DNA of 62,005 bases. It comes from Acidimicrobiaceae bacterium (GTDB taxonomy: Bacteria; Actinomycetota; Acidimicrobiia; Acidimicrobiales; RAAP-2). Made by a program: the position numbers and the translations under genes. The number at the start of each line of letters is the position of its first letter. Position 1 is the stretch's first letter. Shown in pieces: positions 44,352 to 52,800 of this stretch. Below the pieces are notes generated by a model, which saw only the letters and a list, made by a program, of their open reading frames with translations, was not told where the DNA came from and ran no database searches. Location: the NCBI GenBank assembly GCA_003141095.1, contig PLKM01000048.1, positions 1,318 through 63,322 of the forward strand, read 5' to 3'.

Positions 44352-46193
44352 TCACTCTTGAATGATTTCGAAGGCCCGAAGTCCGCGGATCCTCTCCTGA
44401 CGGCGGCTCCTCAGTCGTCGCTCGGAGAGCTCGGAGAGCTCCGCGTAGGCCTTCAAGATCGCCCGGTGGATCTGTTCGACGGTCACGAACGGATTGGGGT
44501 CCTCGCCAATGACTTCGTCGATAAGACCGAGGCTCAACTGGTCCTGAGCCGTCGAGCGCATGGTCGCGAGCGTCATGCGAATCTGGTCGTGGGTCGGGGT
44601 GGGCGTCTTATAGAGAATCGACGCGGCCGACCGGGGCTCGGCGACGTACGCCATGGCTTTTTCCAGCATCATGACGTGGTCGGCCATTGGTGTGGTCGCG
44701 AGTCCACCACCGCTACCGAGCGCACCGGCGACCAGGGTGATCACGGGCTCGGAGTAGTCGATGCCCTTCAGGATCGAGCGGGCGATCGCCCGCGACTGAC
44801 CGCGTCGTTCGCTCTCGAGGGTGGGCTTCGCCCCCAGGGTGTCAGTGACGAACAGCGCTGGCAGATGCAGTCGCTCGCCCATCTCCAACATCCTCTCCAT
44901 GAAGGCGAAGTCCTCCGGAGCCGGATTGGACGGACGTTTGACGATGGTGTCACCAAGGCGCTGGTATGAGGGTTGCGTTCCCACAATCACGAACGGCTGG
45001 GCTCCGATCTTGGCGAAGGCGCCTACGATTGCGGGATACCTCTTGAAGTCGCCCTCCTGCACGTAGTTGTAGACGGCGGTCGCCTCGGTGAAGGCGAAGC
45101 GCGTGATGAACTCCAGGTCGACGCGGTTCGCGTCGGTCATCAGGTCCTGGTACTGCTCGACCAGGGCGTCGGAGTTCTCCAGCGCCACTGCAACGCGCGC
45201 GGGAGCGGGCGAAAGGATTGTCGGATTCATCTCCGTATCGAACTCGGGACCGTGAATACCGATCACACCGAAGTTGAAGACGCGACGCTGTCCCGTGATG
45301 CTCACGTTTCGAATGAGCGGCTGCGTCTCGCGCGTGATCTCGTGATGCTTGTCGGGCAGCGTGGTGGAGGTGAGTATCTCACCGACGTACGTCACCAGTT
45401 CTCGAACGTCGGACAGGACCACGTCAATGTTTCGGTCGAGAAGATTCGCCTCGGCGCTCTGTGAATCGAGCGGGACGGTGATCCCCTCGAAGGCCTCGAT
45501 GACCTTGGGACCGGCGAAGCCGAAGTTCGTTCCGGACGTCGCGAGAATCAAATCGGCGTTGGGCACCGCGCTCGCCGACACCCCACCCCAGACGTTGCCG
45601 AGCAGCACGGCGATCTGCGGCTGGGCAACTTTGACCTTGAAGTTACGAAGGGCCTCGACCATTCGCGTCATCTGCGTGAGTCCGGCGAAGTTTTCGTGTT
45701 GACGTACTCCGCTGGAAACGTAGACGCTGATGAAGGGAAGCTTCTTGCTGATGGCGAGGTCGGCCGCCGCCTGGAACGTCTCTCCCGACACGACACCGAG
45801 CGATCCGGCGAAGAAGTCCCAGTTCATTGAGTACATGACCACCTGGTGTCCGCCGAAAGTTGCCAAACCGTAGTTCGACGACTCCGACTTTCCCTTGCGG
45901 GTCTCGCGACGCAGCTTGTCCGAGTAGGACTCGTCGCGCTCGTCGCCGTGTCCGCGCCGCACGAGTCCGACGAGATCCTTCGCAATGCGCCAGCGGCCGT
46001 GGCTCGCCTTGAAGTGGACGAGCTCTTGCAGGATCACCAGCTGCGAGGGGCTGTTGATCTTTCGCCGGTTGCGCAGGTGCGGTTCGACCTCCAGTTCGAA
46101 GATCGGTAAGCCGGCCGGAAAGCCCTCGCCGTAAAGTCTTGAATCGACATCGTCGTCGGGAGTGGATCCGCTTGGTTCGATGCGGTTTGCCAT
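44352..46193 (-). CDS. Fused acyl-CoA carboxylase carboxyltransferase (AccD-AccA type)
   Basis: The 613-residue protein has two crotonase-like halves. The first includes YGLATFGGHQVVMYSMNWDF, FISVYVSSGVRQHE and LLGNVWGGVSASAVPNADL. The second includes PALFVTDTLGAKPTLESERR, VAGALGSGGGLATTPMADHV and VTVEQIHRAILKAYAEL. It transfers the carboxyl group from biotin to an acyl-CoA. No cysteine is present anywhere, so the AccD zinc ribbon is missing. No biotin-carrier gene is adjacent, and the substrate may be acetyl- or another acyl-CoA. Confidence 0.87.
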   Translation of the reverse strand: MANRIEPSGSTPDDDVDSRLYGEGFPAGLPIFELEVEPHLRNRRKINSPSQLVILQELVHFKASHGRWRIAKDLVGLVRRGHGDERDESYSDKLRRETRKGKSESSNYGLATFGGHQVVMYSMNWDFFAGSLGVVSGETFQAAADLAISKKLPFISVYVSSGVRQHENFAGLTQMTRMVEALRNFKVKVAQPQIAVLLGNVWGGVSASAVPNADLILATSGTNFGFAGPKVIEAFEGITVPLDSQSAEANLLDRNIDVVLSDVRELVTYVGEILTSTTLPDKHHEITRETQPLIRNVSITGQRRVFNFGVIGIHGPEFDTEMNPTILSPAPARVAVALENSDALVEQYQDLMTDANRVDLEFITRFAFTEATAVYNYVQEGDFKRYPAIVGAFAKIGAQPFVIVGTQPSYQRLGDTIVKRPSNPAPEDFAFMERMLEMGERLHLPALFVTDTLGAKPTLESERRGQSRAIARSILKGIDYSEPVITLVAGALGSGGGLATTPMADHVMMLEKAMAYVAEPRSAASILYKTPTPTHDQIRMTLATMRSTAQDQLSLGLIDEVIGEDPNPFVTVEQIHRAILKAYAELSELSERRLRSRRQERIRGLRAFEIIQE

Positions 46194-46387
46194 GGGTGAC
46201 CATTATGGCACCTGTCGTTCAGTGTCGACGAGACCTAATCCGCTACCAATCAGTAAGCCAACGCTTTAGCGCTTCACGTTGTTCGAAGGAAGAGCGCAGC
46301 ACCCGACTGTTGCCTTAGCCATCGCGACGAAGGGGCTCACGAGTGCCATTGACTTCGAAGATGAAACCGCGACACGTCTTCGACGCG

Positions 46388-47077
46388 TCAATGCTTCTCT
46401 TCATCGACTTCTCGTGCCACCTCCGGAGTGGCGGATCGCAGCAACGAGGTCACTTCGTCGTCGGTCGTCTGATTGAATTCGTCGTACCAATCCCCCACCG
46501 CTCGAAATTGGTCCGGTGTGAGCAGGCTCACCACGTCGTTGGCGACCGTCGCCAGGTCCGCGACCGCCTCGGGGGGCGCCACCGGAACGGCGACGACGAT
46601 TCTACGCGCACCCCGGGCCCGGGCGACGTCGACGGCGACACGCGCCGTGGCGCCCGTGGCCAGACCATCGTCGACGATCACGACCGTGCGCCCGTCGAGC
46701 GCGAGCGGCGACCTGCCAGCCCGGTAGAGCTGAACCCGTCGCAGGAGTTCGGCGCGTTCACGCACTTCCACGTCGGCGATCTGTGCGCTGCTCATCGCGA
46801 GTCGCTTTACCAGATCGTTGTTGAGTACCCGTGCGCCGTCCTCGCCAATTGCCCCGAAGGCGAACTCGCGATGGAACGGAACGCCTAGTTTGCGCACGAG
46901 CAGAATATCGAGCGGAGCACCGAGCGCGTCAGCCACTTCGACCGCGACCGGCACACCACCCCTCGGTAACGCCAGTACTATCGGCTGCTCGGACCGCAGG
47001 GGCGCCAACCGCTCGCCCAACAGCCGGCCCGCTTCGCTCCTGTTGCGGAACCTGCTCGGCAGATTCGAGGCGCTCAC
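46388..47077 (-). CDS. Phosphoribosyltransferase-like protein
   Basis: About 229 residues from the GTG at 47077, placed 4 bp after the upstream stop; a longer frame to 47122 would overlap that gene. The PRPP-binding loop is VVIVDDGLATGATARVAV, with VLALPRGGVPVAVEVADALG earlier. Proteins of this group often sit with erythromycin-esterase-like or dienelactone-hydrolase genes. The base substrate is unknown. It is coupled to the upstream esterase-like gene. Confidence 0.9.
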   Translation of the reverse strand: MSASNLPSRFRNRSEAGRLLGERLAPLRSEQPIVLALPRGGVPVAVEVADALGAPLDILLVRKLGVPFHREFAFGAIGEDGARVLNNDLVKRLAMSSAQIADVEVRERAELLRRVQLYRAGRSPLALDGRTVVIVDDGLATGATARVAVDVARARGARRIVVAVPVAPPEAVADLATVANDVVSLLTPDQFRAVGDWYDEFNQTTDDEVTSLLRSATPEVAREVDEEKH

Positions 47078-47081
47078 GCCG

Positions 47082-48428
47082 CTACAGACCGGTCGGGAAT
47101 GTTTCGGCCGGTTCACCCTCATCCCACAACGGCGTCAACTCCAGTGGCTCAAGGGCCCGCGTGTGATCCAGATGAATCACCGCATCGAACTGCTGGGTCA
47201 GATCCGCCTCGAAGTAGTGGCTTTGCAGTTCGGTCTCGGGACGATAGATGACGCCGATAGCGCGCTCGAGATGCGGCCCCGCGAACACGTCGTCGTCGGC
47301 CAGCTCGCTCGTGGGCACCCAGTACTGGGGTATCGACGCGGTGTGCAGCATTGACTCGTAACTGTCGTGGCGCCCGGGGCGAACCCGCTTGCGTTCGGCC
47401 GGTCCTCCCCAGTCAGTGGCCGCGGTGACGCGTCCGGCGTAGGTGCTCATTCCGATGAGGAAGGCTTCGCTGCCGTAGCGCTCGCGAGCCAGTTGGCCGA
47501 TGTTGAGTTCGCCCCGTTCGCCCATCGAAGTCGCCCGGGCATCACCCACGTGCGAGTTGTGCGCCCACACGACGACTTTGGTCGGGGATGATTGAACGTC
47601 GAAATGCGAGACCAGCGAATCAAGGGTGCTCGCCATGTGACGATCGCGCAGGTTCCAGGAGGAGACGTTGGCCCGGTACATCTGGCGGTAGTACTCCTCG
47701 GCGTCGTGAACAAGCTGGGCATTCTGCTCGGCGTAGAACTGCTCGTCGCCCGCGCTCAGCCCGTCACGGAGCAAGTAGGTCGCAGACTGCTCGCGCAGTT
47801 CGAGCAGTTGGATGATGACCGCGTCCTCGCACGGGTCGGCGACGCCGGTCGCTAACGCGTACCCGTACGCCTGACCATCGGCGCTGACGTGATCGAAGCA
47901 CGAGTAGCGCTGGCGAGCTCGACGGGCTTGGTCGGGATCGACGAGTTCGAGGTAGTCGATCACCGCCTCAATGGATGCGCGCAAACTGTAGAGATCGAGA
48001 CCGTAAAAGCGGGCCTTCGTCGCCGGTGTCGCCTGTGCGTCGTTGCGAGCTCGCAGCCACTGCACAAACGACAACACGTCGCGGTTTCGCCACATCCAAG
48101 TCGGGAAACGCCGGAAGCCGCCAAGGGCCGAATCAGCGTCGGCGTCGACGGACATCCCCAGTGCGTACTGATTGACCCGGTGCGCATCGGGCCAGTCCCC
48201 TTCCACCGCCACCACGTTGAACCCACGCTCGTCAATGAGCCGGCGAGTTATTCGAGCGCGTTCCCGGTAGAACTCGTGCGTACCGTGCGATGCCTCGCCG
48301 ATGAGCACGAAACGACGCTCGCCAATCAGTTCCAGGAGAGTGTCGTAGTCCTCCGCCACGCCCGTCACCGGCCTAGCGAGCATGTCGAGTGCCTTGATTG
48401 ACTGGCTGTTCATCGGGTGAGATGACAT
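47082..48428 (-). CDS. Erythromycin-esterase-like protein
   Basis: The 448-residue protein has the family's His/Glu core: LIGEASHGTHEFYRERARIT, then VVAVEGDWPDAHRVNQYALG, WAHNSHVGDAR and a C-terminal PETELQSHYFEADL. Ere enzymes hydrolyse macrolide lactones, but most family members in environmental actinobacteria act on unknown substrates. The PRTase gene follows 4 bp later. A resistance role should not be assumed. Confidence 0.88.
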   Translation of the reverse strand: MSSHPMNSQSIKALDMLARPVTGVAEDYDTLLELIGERRFVLIGEASHGTHEFYRERARITRRLIDERGFNVVAVEGDWPDAHRVNQYALGMSVDADADSALGGFRRFPTWMWRNRDVLSFVQWLRARNDAQATPATKARFYGLDLYSLRASIEAVIDYLELVDPDQARRARQRYSCFDHVSADGQAYGYALATGVADPCEDAVIIQLLELREQSATYLLRDGLSAGDEQFYAEQNAQLVHDAEEYYRQMYRANVSSWNLRDRHMASTLDSLVSHFDVQSSPTKVVVWAHNSHVGDARATSMGERGELNIGQLARERYGSEAFLIGMSTYAGRVTAATDWGGPAERKRVRPGRHDSYESMLHTASIPQYWVPTSELADDDVFAGPHLERAIGVIYRPETELQSHYFEADLTQQFDAVIHLDHTRALEPLELTPLWDEGEPAETFPTGL

Positions 48429-48762
48429 GTCTCCAACATCACTCTGATCCGCTCTGGCAACCAGAGTCGAAGGTCACTTCGCCGACACTTCATCTGGTCC
48501 GCCAGAACCCGATCCCGCTACCTGGAGCTTCGAGGCAGACGGGTCGCCAGGCCCTCGGACTCGTTGGCGAACGCCAGACCCACCAGTACTAGGTTCCACC
48601 CCGTTGAATCGATGCTTCGAGGGGTGCATTACGATTCAGACTGGGAGTAACGCCATACCCAAGGATCACGGGTTGAGCCTCATCCAATGTGCATAGTCCT
48701 GGTCCTCTTCACACGCTGGTACTACGATCAAATCGAAGGGGTCGAGTGTTGGCTTCTCACCA
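48429..48762. other. Intergenic stretch upstream of the small-protein cluster
   Basis: About 330 bp between divergent genes. No gene is seen. The inverted repeat at 48763-48779 closes it and probably marks the promoter side of the small membrane-protein gene. Confidence 0.5.
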
Positions 48763-48779
48763 CCTGACAGATAATCAGG
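48763..48779 (+). promoter_or_regulatory. CCTGAC-N5-ATCAGG inverted repeat, copy 3
   Basis: The same element as at 13192 and 16854 with one mismatch in the right arm, 19 bp before the ATG and preceded by TTCTCACCA. It supports a common regulator or leader RNA for the three paralogues. Confidence 0.58.
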
Positions 48780-48798
48780 GGAACGAAGGAGGTACACA

Positions 48799-49062
48799 AT
48801 GGGCCTTCCCGGAATGGTGCTTAGCGCCATCGCAGCTGTCGCGGGAGCGATCATGTATTGGGCCGTGACCTATCAGGGGACCGGATTCAAGCTCTCAACC
48901 GTGGGGCTCATCCTCATGATTGCCGGGGCGTTCGGATTCGTTGTTTCAGCGATTGTCTTCAGTGTGTCTCGACGCGAAGTAGGCACGGGAACACACTCGA
49001 TGAGTCGCGAGACGACCGATTCAGAAGGAGGTTCGACGTCGGTGCACGAAGAGCGGAAGTAA
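48799..49062 (+). CDS. Small two-helix membrane protein (DUF6458-like)
   Basis: The 87-residue protein starts after AAGGAGG. It has the same two helices (MGLPGMVLSAIAAVAGAIMY and FKLSTVGLILMIAGAFGFVV) and polar tail ending HEERK as the protein at 16570-16833. It is followed by csbD-like and DUF6131-like genes, mirroring the cluster near 16 kb. Function is unknown, and a membrane stress role is inferred from its partners. Confidence 0.85.
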   Translation: MGLPGMVLSAIAAVAGAIMYWAVTYQGTGFKLSTVGLILMIAGAFGFVVSAIVFSVSRREVGTGTHSMSRETTDSEGGSTSVHEERK

Positions 49063-49181
49063 TGGGCTCCGGTGTCCGGTACGTCGCGTCGCGCACGGGT
49101 TGGGCTTACGATTTCCCGTGGGCCAGTTTGCGCGCGGCGAGGGTCTGAGGTTTTTGTCACAATCAAGAAGGGTGGTATGTC

Positions 49182-49406
49182 ATGGTTGGAGAGATTGACA
49201 AGGCGAAAGGCAACGCCAAGGAGGCCGTCGGGGGTCTCACGGGCAATAAGGATTTGGAGTCCGAAGGCAAGGCTGATCGTCGGGCCGGCGAAGCGAAGGA
49301 GAAGATCGGCCGCGTGAAGGCCAAAGTTGAAGAGTCGATTGAAAAGACGGAGCGCAAGGCTCTCAAAGCGGTCGACAAGGCCAAGGGCACGGCACGTCGG
49401 AAGTAG
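49182..49406 (+). CDS. CsbD-family stress protein
   Basis: A 74-residue hydrophilic protein, MVGEIDKAKGNAKEAVGGLT then GNKDLESEGKADRRAGEAKE, with a Lys-rich helical tail (KAVDKAKGTARRK) longer than the 57-residue copy at 15979-16152. It matches the CsbD repeat pattern. It is second in the small-protein cluster, 119 bp after the membrane-protein gene. Confidence 0.88.
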   Translation: MVGEIDKAKGNAKEAVGGLTGNKDLESEGKADRRAGEAKEKIGRVKAKVEESIEKTERKALKAVDKAKGTARRK

Positions 49407-49498
49407 TTTCTCATTGCTGTACTGACGCTCGCGTGATTCAGTGCGGCGCGGTTAAGCAGTTCGCAAGAGGCAAAGTAGTTACTCACATCGGAGGCTTC

Positions 49499-49654
49499 AT
49501 GATTGTTCTCGGTTTAATTCTCCTGCTGATCGGCTTCATCACGGGCATCGCCATTGTCTGGTCGGTGGGGATGATCATCCTCATAGTTGGACTCGTCCTG
49601 TGGCTGCTCGGCGCAATGGGCCACGCCGTCGGAGGCAGGCGGCATTACTATTGA
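49499..49654 (+). CDS. DUF6131-like small membrane protein
   Basis: 51 residues from the ATG at 49499, after GGAGG; the longer frame from 49433 lacks such a site. It has two hydrophobic helices (MIVLGLILLLIGFITGIAIV and VGMIILIVGLVLWLLGAM) and the ending GHAVGGRRHYY. This closely fits the small actinobacterial DUF6131 pattern as remembered. Function is unknown. It is the third gene of the stress-type cluster. Confidence 0.8.
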   Translation: MIVLGLILLLIGFITGIAIVWSVGMIILIVGLVLWLLGAMGHAVGGRRHYY

Positions 49655-49717
49655 GTTTCAACGCGAACGGTTCGGGTCCGGGTCTGCGAACCCGGGCGAT
49701 ACGTTAGCGAGCGCGTC

Positions 49718-50266
49718 TTAGAGTTCGCTCGTAAGCTCGATGACCCTGGCCATCCACTCACGGTCTTCGGTGCTCTCACCACCCGCGTGGATGGCGTCGC
49801 GCTCGGCGCGGAGTTGGCGGGCCACGCGGGCGAGATTCTTGGGCAACGCCTTGGCGATGGCGTTGCGGACCCACTGCGCCAGCGCCGGCGACGAGCCACC
49901 GGTGGACACCGAGACGATCACATCGCCGTCGCGGTGCACGGCGGTGAAGTAAAAGTTGGAGCGAGCGACGTCGTCGACCACGTTGAGCAGAATGTTCCGT
50001 TGGTTGGCTTCTTCGACAATCGCATCGTTGACTTGTCCGTCTCCGGTCGCCGCCACCACGAGGAGCGCACCGGCCAAATCACCCGGTTCGAAGCGACGAA
50101 CCAGTAGGTTCTCCACGCCATCGGGCACCGGTGCGAGGACTTCTTCGCCGATCATGGTGACGCGCGCTCCGCACTCGAGCAACTGGAGGGCTTTGTGAAC
50201 CCCCACACGTCCCGCCCCAATCACGACGACGCGACGGTTCGTCAGGTCGACGACGAGTGGAAACAC
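49718..50266 (-). CDS. Precorrin-2 dehydrogenase / sirohydrochlorin ferrochelatase-type protein
   Basis: About 182 residues from the GTG at 50266 (VFPLVVDLTNRR), sharing one base with the cobA stop (TAGTG). The NAD-binding start VVVIGAGRVGVHKALQLLEC and the SNFYFTAVHRDGDVIVSVST segment with GGSSPALAQWVR match the CysG N-terminal/Met8p domain. It oxidises precorrin-2 to sirohydrochlorin and may insert iron, completing the sirohaem needed by the adjacent sulfite reductase. Confidence 0.9.
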   Translation of the reverse strand: MFPLVVDLTNRRVVVIGAGRVGVHKALQLLECGARVTMIGEEVLAPVPDGVENLLVRRFEPGDLAGALLVVAATGDGQVNDAIVEEANQRNILLNVVDDVARSNFYFTAVHRDGDVIVSVSTGGSSPALAQWVRNAIAKALPKNLARVARQLRAERDAIHAGGESTEDREWMARVIELTSEL

Positions 50267-51003
50267 TATGAACTCAAGGCAAACGACGAGACGAACTTGG
50301 TCACGCGACCGAGCTCCAGCGCCGCGACGGCGCCGACCACGATGACGGCCGGTGACCTCACGTCGAGTCGCGGCAGTTCCTCCAACGTGCTTCGAATGGT
50401 CCGTTGCTGATTGGTTGACGCCCATTCAACGACCGCTACCGCCGTCTCGGGACTCAGACCGCCCTCCAGTAGTTCGTTCGCAATGACGGCGCGACGCTGC
50501 ACACCCATAAGTATCACGAGGGTGAGATCGGGGTTCGCGAGCGCGCAGAAGTCAACCGTGGAGCCTTGGACCGTACTGCCGGTCACGATCGTCACGCCGT
50601 GGGAGAGTCCTCGGTGCGTGACCGGTATGCCCGCGAGGAGAGGACCGGCGAACGCAGACGTGATGCCGGGGACTATCTCCACGTCGAGTCCAGCGGCACT
50701 CAGTACTTCGGCCTCTTCCCCGCCGCGACCGAACACAAACGGGTCGCCGCCCTTCAATCGAACGACGCGTCCATGGTCGCGCCCCAGTGACACCAGCAGT
50801 TCATTGATCTGAGCCTGCGAGTGCGAGAGACCGGGGACTTTTCCCACGTCGACGCGCCGCGCCGAGCAGTTGATGAGGTCCAAGACCTCTTGGGAGACGA
50901 GTCGGTCGTGCACGACAACGTCGGCGGTCGCGAGCAACTGCGCTGCTCTGATGGTCAAGAGATCGGCGTCGCCGGGGCCCGCGCCGACGAGATAGACCGT
51001 CAC
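50266..51003 (-). CDS. cobA: Uroporphyrinogen-III C-methyltransferase
   Basis: About 245 residues from the GTG at 51003, which overlaps the reductase stop (GTGA). SUMT motifs are VYLVGAGPGDADLLTIRAAQ, then RLKGGDPFVFGRGGEEAEVL, PGITSAFAGP and VTHRGLSHGV. It methylates uroporphyrinogen III at C2 and C7 using SAM, giving precorrin-2 for sirohaem. It is the middle gene of a three-gene sirohaem/sulfite reductase operon. Confidence 0.94.
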   Translation of the reverse strand: MTVYLVGAGPGDADLLTIRAAQLLATADVVVHDRLVSQEVLDLINCSARRVDVGKVPGLSHSQAQINELLVSLGRDHGRVVRLKGGDPFVFGRGGEEAEVLSAAGLDVEIVPGITSAFAGPLLAGIPVTHRGLSHGVTIVTGSTVQGSTVDFCALANPDLTLVILMGVQRRAVIANELLEGGLSPETAVAVVEWASTNQQRTIRSTLEELPRLDVRSPAVIVVGAVAALELGRVTKFVSSFALSS

Positions 51004-52667
51004 GGGGCCACCACGCGGACGTAGAAGTCCCCGAAGGACTCCTCTTCGAGTCCTTCGTTCTTCCATCGCTCGAGCAGGGGTCGCAACACCTCGGGCAGAT
51101 CGTCCAGTTTCACCTTCTCCTGGTACAGCGAAGCCAGGCGATCACCGCGCAACCCGCCACCGAGAAAGACGTCGTAAGTGTTCTTCGTTCGACCAACGAT
51201 GCCGACCTCGGCAACCGCCGGACGAGCACAACCGTTCGGACACCCCGTCATCCGTAGCTGGAGACGTCGCTTGCCCAGTCCGTTCGCGTCGAGTTCGTCT
51301 TGCACGAGCGAGACCACGTTGGGCAGACGCCGCTCGGCCTCGGCCAGCGCCTGGCTGCACGTGGGCAACGCCGGGCACGCGAGCGCCGATCGCTCGACGT
51401 TGCCCAACTGCTCGACGCCGCGAACATCGTGCACGGCGAGAATGCGTTCAACGACGTCGCGCTCGTCGGGGCTGATTGAGGAGATCAAAATGTCCTGCTG
51501 CGCGGTAATGAGAAAGTTGACGTGCAGCGTCTGGGCGATCTCACGAAGCGCACTGCGCAGTCCCCGGCCCTCCGGTCCGTCACAGACCCGGCCCGCGCCC
51601 ACCCGAATACCCAGCTGCAACGATCCGTCGCTGAGATCTCGCCAACCCAAATGGTCGTCGGCGTCGGCGAGTTCGAGGGCGAAGGGCTCTCGCAGCTTCT
51701 GTCCGTAGCGTTCTTCGATTTCGTGACGGAACCCTTCGAATCCGGCGTCCGCGGCGATGTACTTCATCCGGGCGCGCCGACGATTCGTCCGGTCGCCGAG
51801 ATCCCGATAGGTCGCGAGCACCGCGCGAATCAAATCGTCGACTTCCGCGTAGGTGACGAACGTCAACGGGTCCGCGAGCCGGGCAAACGTGTCGGGTTGG
51901 GCGTAGGAGCGGCCGAGCCCACCGGCGACGACGACGTTGAAGCCCTCGCCGAACTCCTCGTGCGTGGCGGGGATGAGTCCCATGTCTTGGGCGAGGACGT
52001 CGACGCAGTTCTCTCGCGGGTTGGCGATGGCGATCTTGAATTTGCGCGGCAGATACGTCTCGCCATAAAAGGAGTGTTCACTGTCGGGCTCTGACGAGGC
52101 GCCCTTCTCTCCGTTGACGAAGATCTCCCAGTGGGCTCGGGTCGCCGGCTTGAAGGTTCGCGCAATGTGGTCGGCCATCACGACGAGACGGTCGCTGGCC
52201 CCGGGGGTCAGGAGATCGGGGCACATCACCGTGTTTCGCACGACGTCGCCGCAGGCTCCGAATGAGGTCATGAGGTGGGCATCGAGTTCGGAAGCCATCG
52301 GGCGAAGGCCACCCTTCAGAACTCCGTGGAACTGCACCGCCTGGCGGGTCGTCAGCCGAATTGTTCCGTCAGCGAGATCCTCGGCGATCTTGTCGAGCGC
52401 CAGCCACTGATCGGTCGCCAGCTTTCCGCCCGGGATGGCCACGCGCACCATGAAGATGTACTCGAGGGATTCGCCCGCGAGGGAGCGTTCGCGTCGCACG
52501 TCACGGTTATCCTGGGCGTAGATACCGTGGAACTTCAGCAGGTGTTCCGACGCACCCGCGATACTGGGCTCATCGTTGGCGATATCCGACGACAGATCGC
52601 CGCGAAGGAAGTCACTCGATCGTTTGAACTCTTCTTCGACTGTGTACGACGCATCAATACCCGTCAT
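51000..52667 (-). CDS. Sirohaem-dependent sulfite/nitrite reductase
   Basis: The 555-residue protein has two ferredoxin-like repeats and the Fe4S4-sirohaem Cys pattern CPALPTC (C-x5-C) then GCPNGC (C-x3-C). The N-terminal half includes RLTTRQAVQFHGVLKGGLRP. It reduces sulfite to sulfide, or nitrite to ammonia, with six electrons. Linkage to sirohaem genes and a taurine-dioxygenase-like gene favours sulfite. It is first in its operon, so the promoter lies in 52668-52790. Confidence 0.92.
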   Translation of the reverse strand: MTGIDASYTVEEEFKRSSDFLRGDLSSDIANDEPSIAGASEHLLKFHGIYAQDNRDVRRERSLAGESLEYIFMVRVAIPGGKLATDQWLALDKIAEDLADGTIRLTTRQAVQFHGVLKGGLRPMASELDAHLMTSFGACGDVVRNTVMCPDLLTPGASDRLVVMADHIARTFKPATRAHWEIFVNGEKGASSEPDSEHSFYGETYLPRKFKIAIANPRENCVDVLAQDMGLIPATHEEFGEGFNVVVAGGLGRSYAQPDTFARLADPLTFVTYAEVDDLIRAVLATYRDLGDRTNRRRARMKYIAADAGFEGFRHEIEERYGQKLREPFALELADADDHLGWRDLSDGSLQLGIRVGAGRVCDGPEGRGLRSALREIAQTLHVNFLITAQQDILISSISPDERDVVERILAVHDVRGVEQLGNVERSALACPALPTCSQALAEAERRLPNVVSLVQDELDANGLGKRRLQLRMTGCPNGCARPAVAEVGIVGRTKNTYDVFLGGGLRGDRLASLYQEKVKLDDLPEVLRPLLERWKNEGLEEESFGDFYVRVVAP

Positions 52668-52710
52668 CGCGAATCCCCATTTCCCAAGTCACGTTGAATT
52701 GCCTTAAACC

Positions 52711-52722
52711 CTATCGGAATAG
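52711..52722 (-). promoter_or_regulatory. CTAT-CGGA-ATAG inverted repeat upstream of reductase
   Basis: This short palindrome lies about 45 bp before the reductase start, in an AT-rich promoter region. A similar CTAT...GATAG arrangement overlaps the promoter of the TauD-like gene. A shared sulfur regulator is possible but unproven. Confidence 0.35.
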
Positions 52723-52800
52723 TCATAATTGAAACCACTCCTAATTCCCTTCTTCTAAAGGGGTTTTCAGGATTCAAGGAACCAGCCCGGCGACCGCGAT

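Noticed and set aside
47082..48428. Antibiotic-resistance gene (erythromycin esterase)
   Set aside because: Only family-level similarity is visible and the neighbour is a PRTase, not a resistance cassette; function in resistance is not supported.
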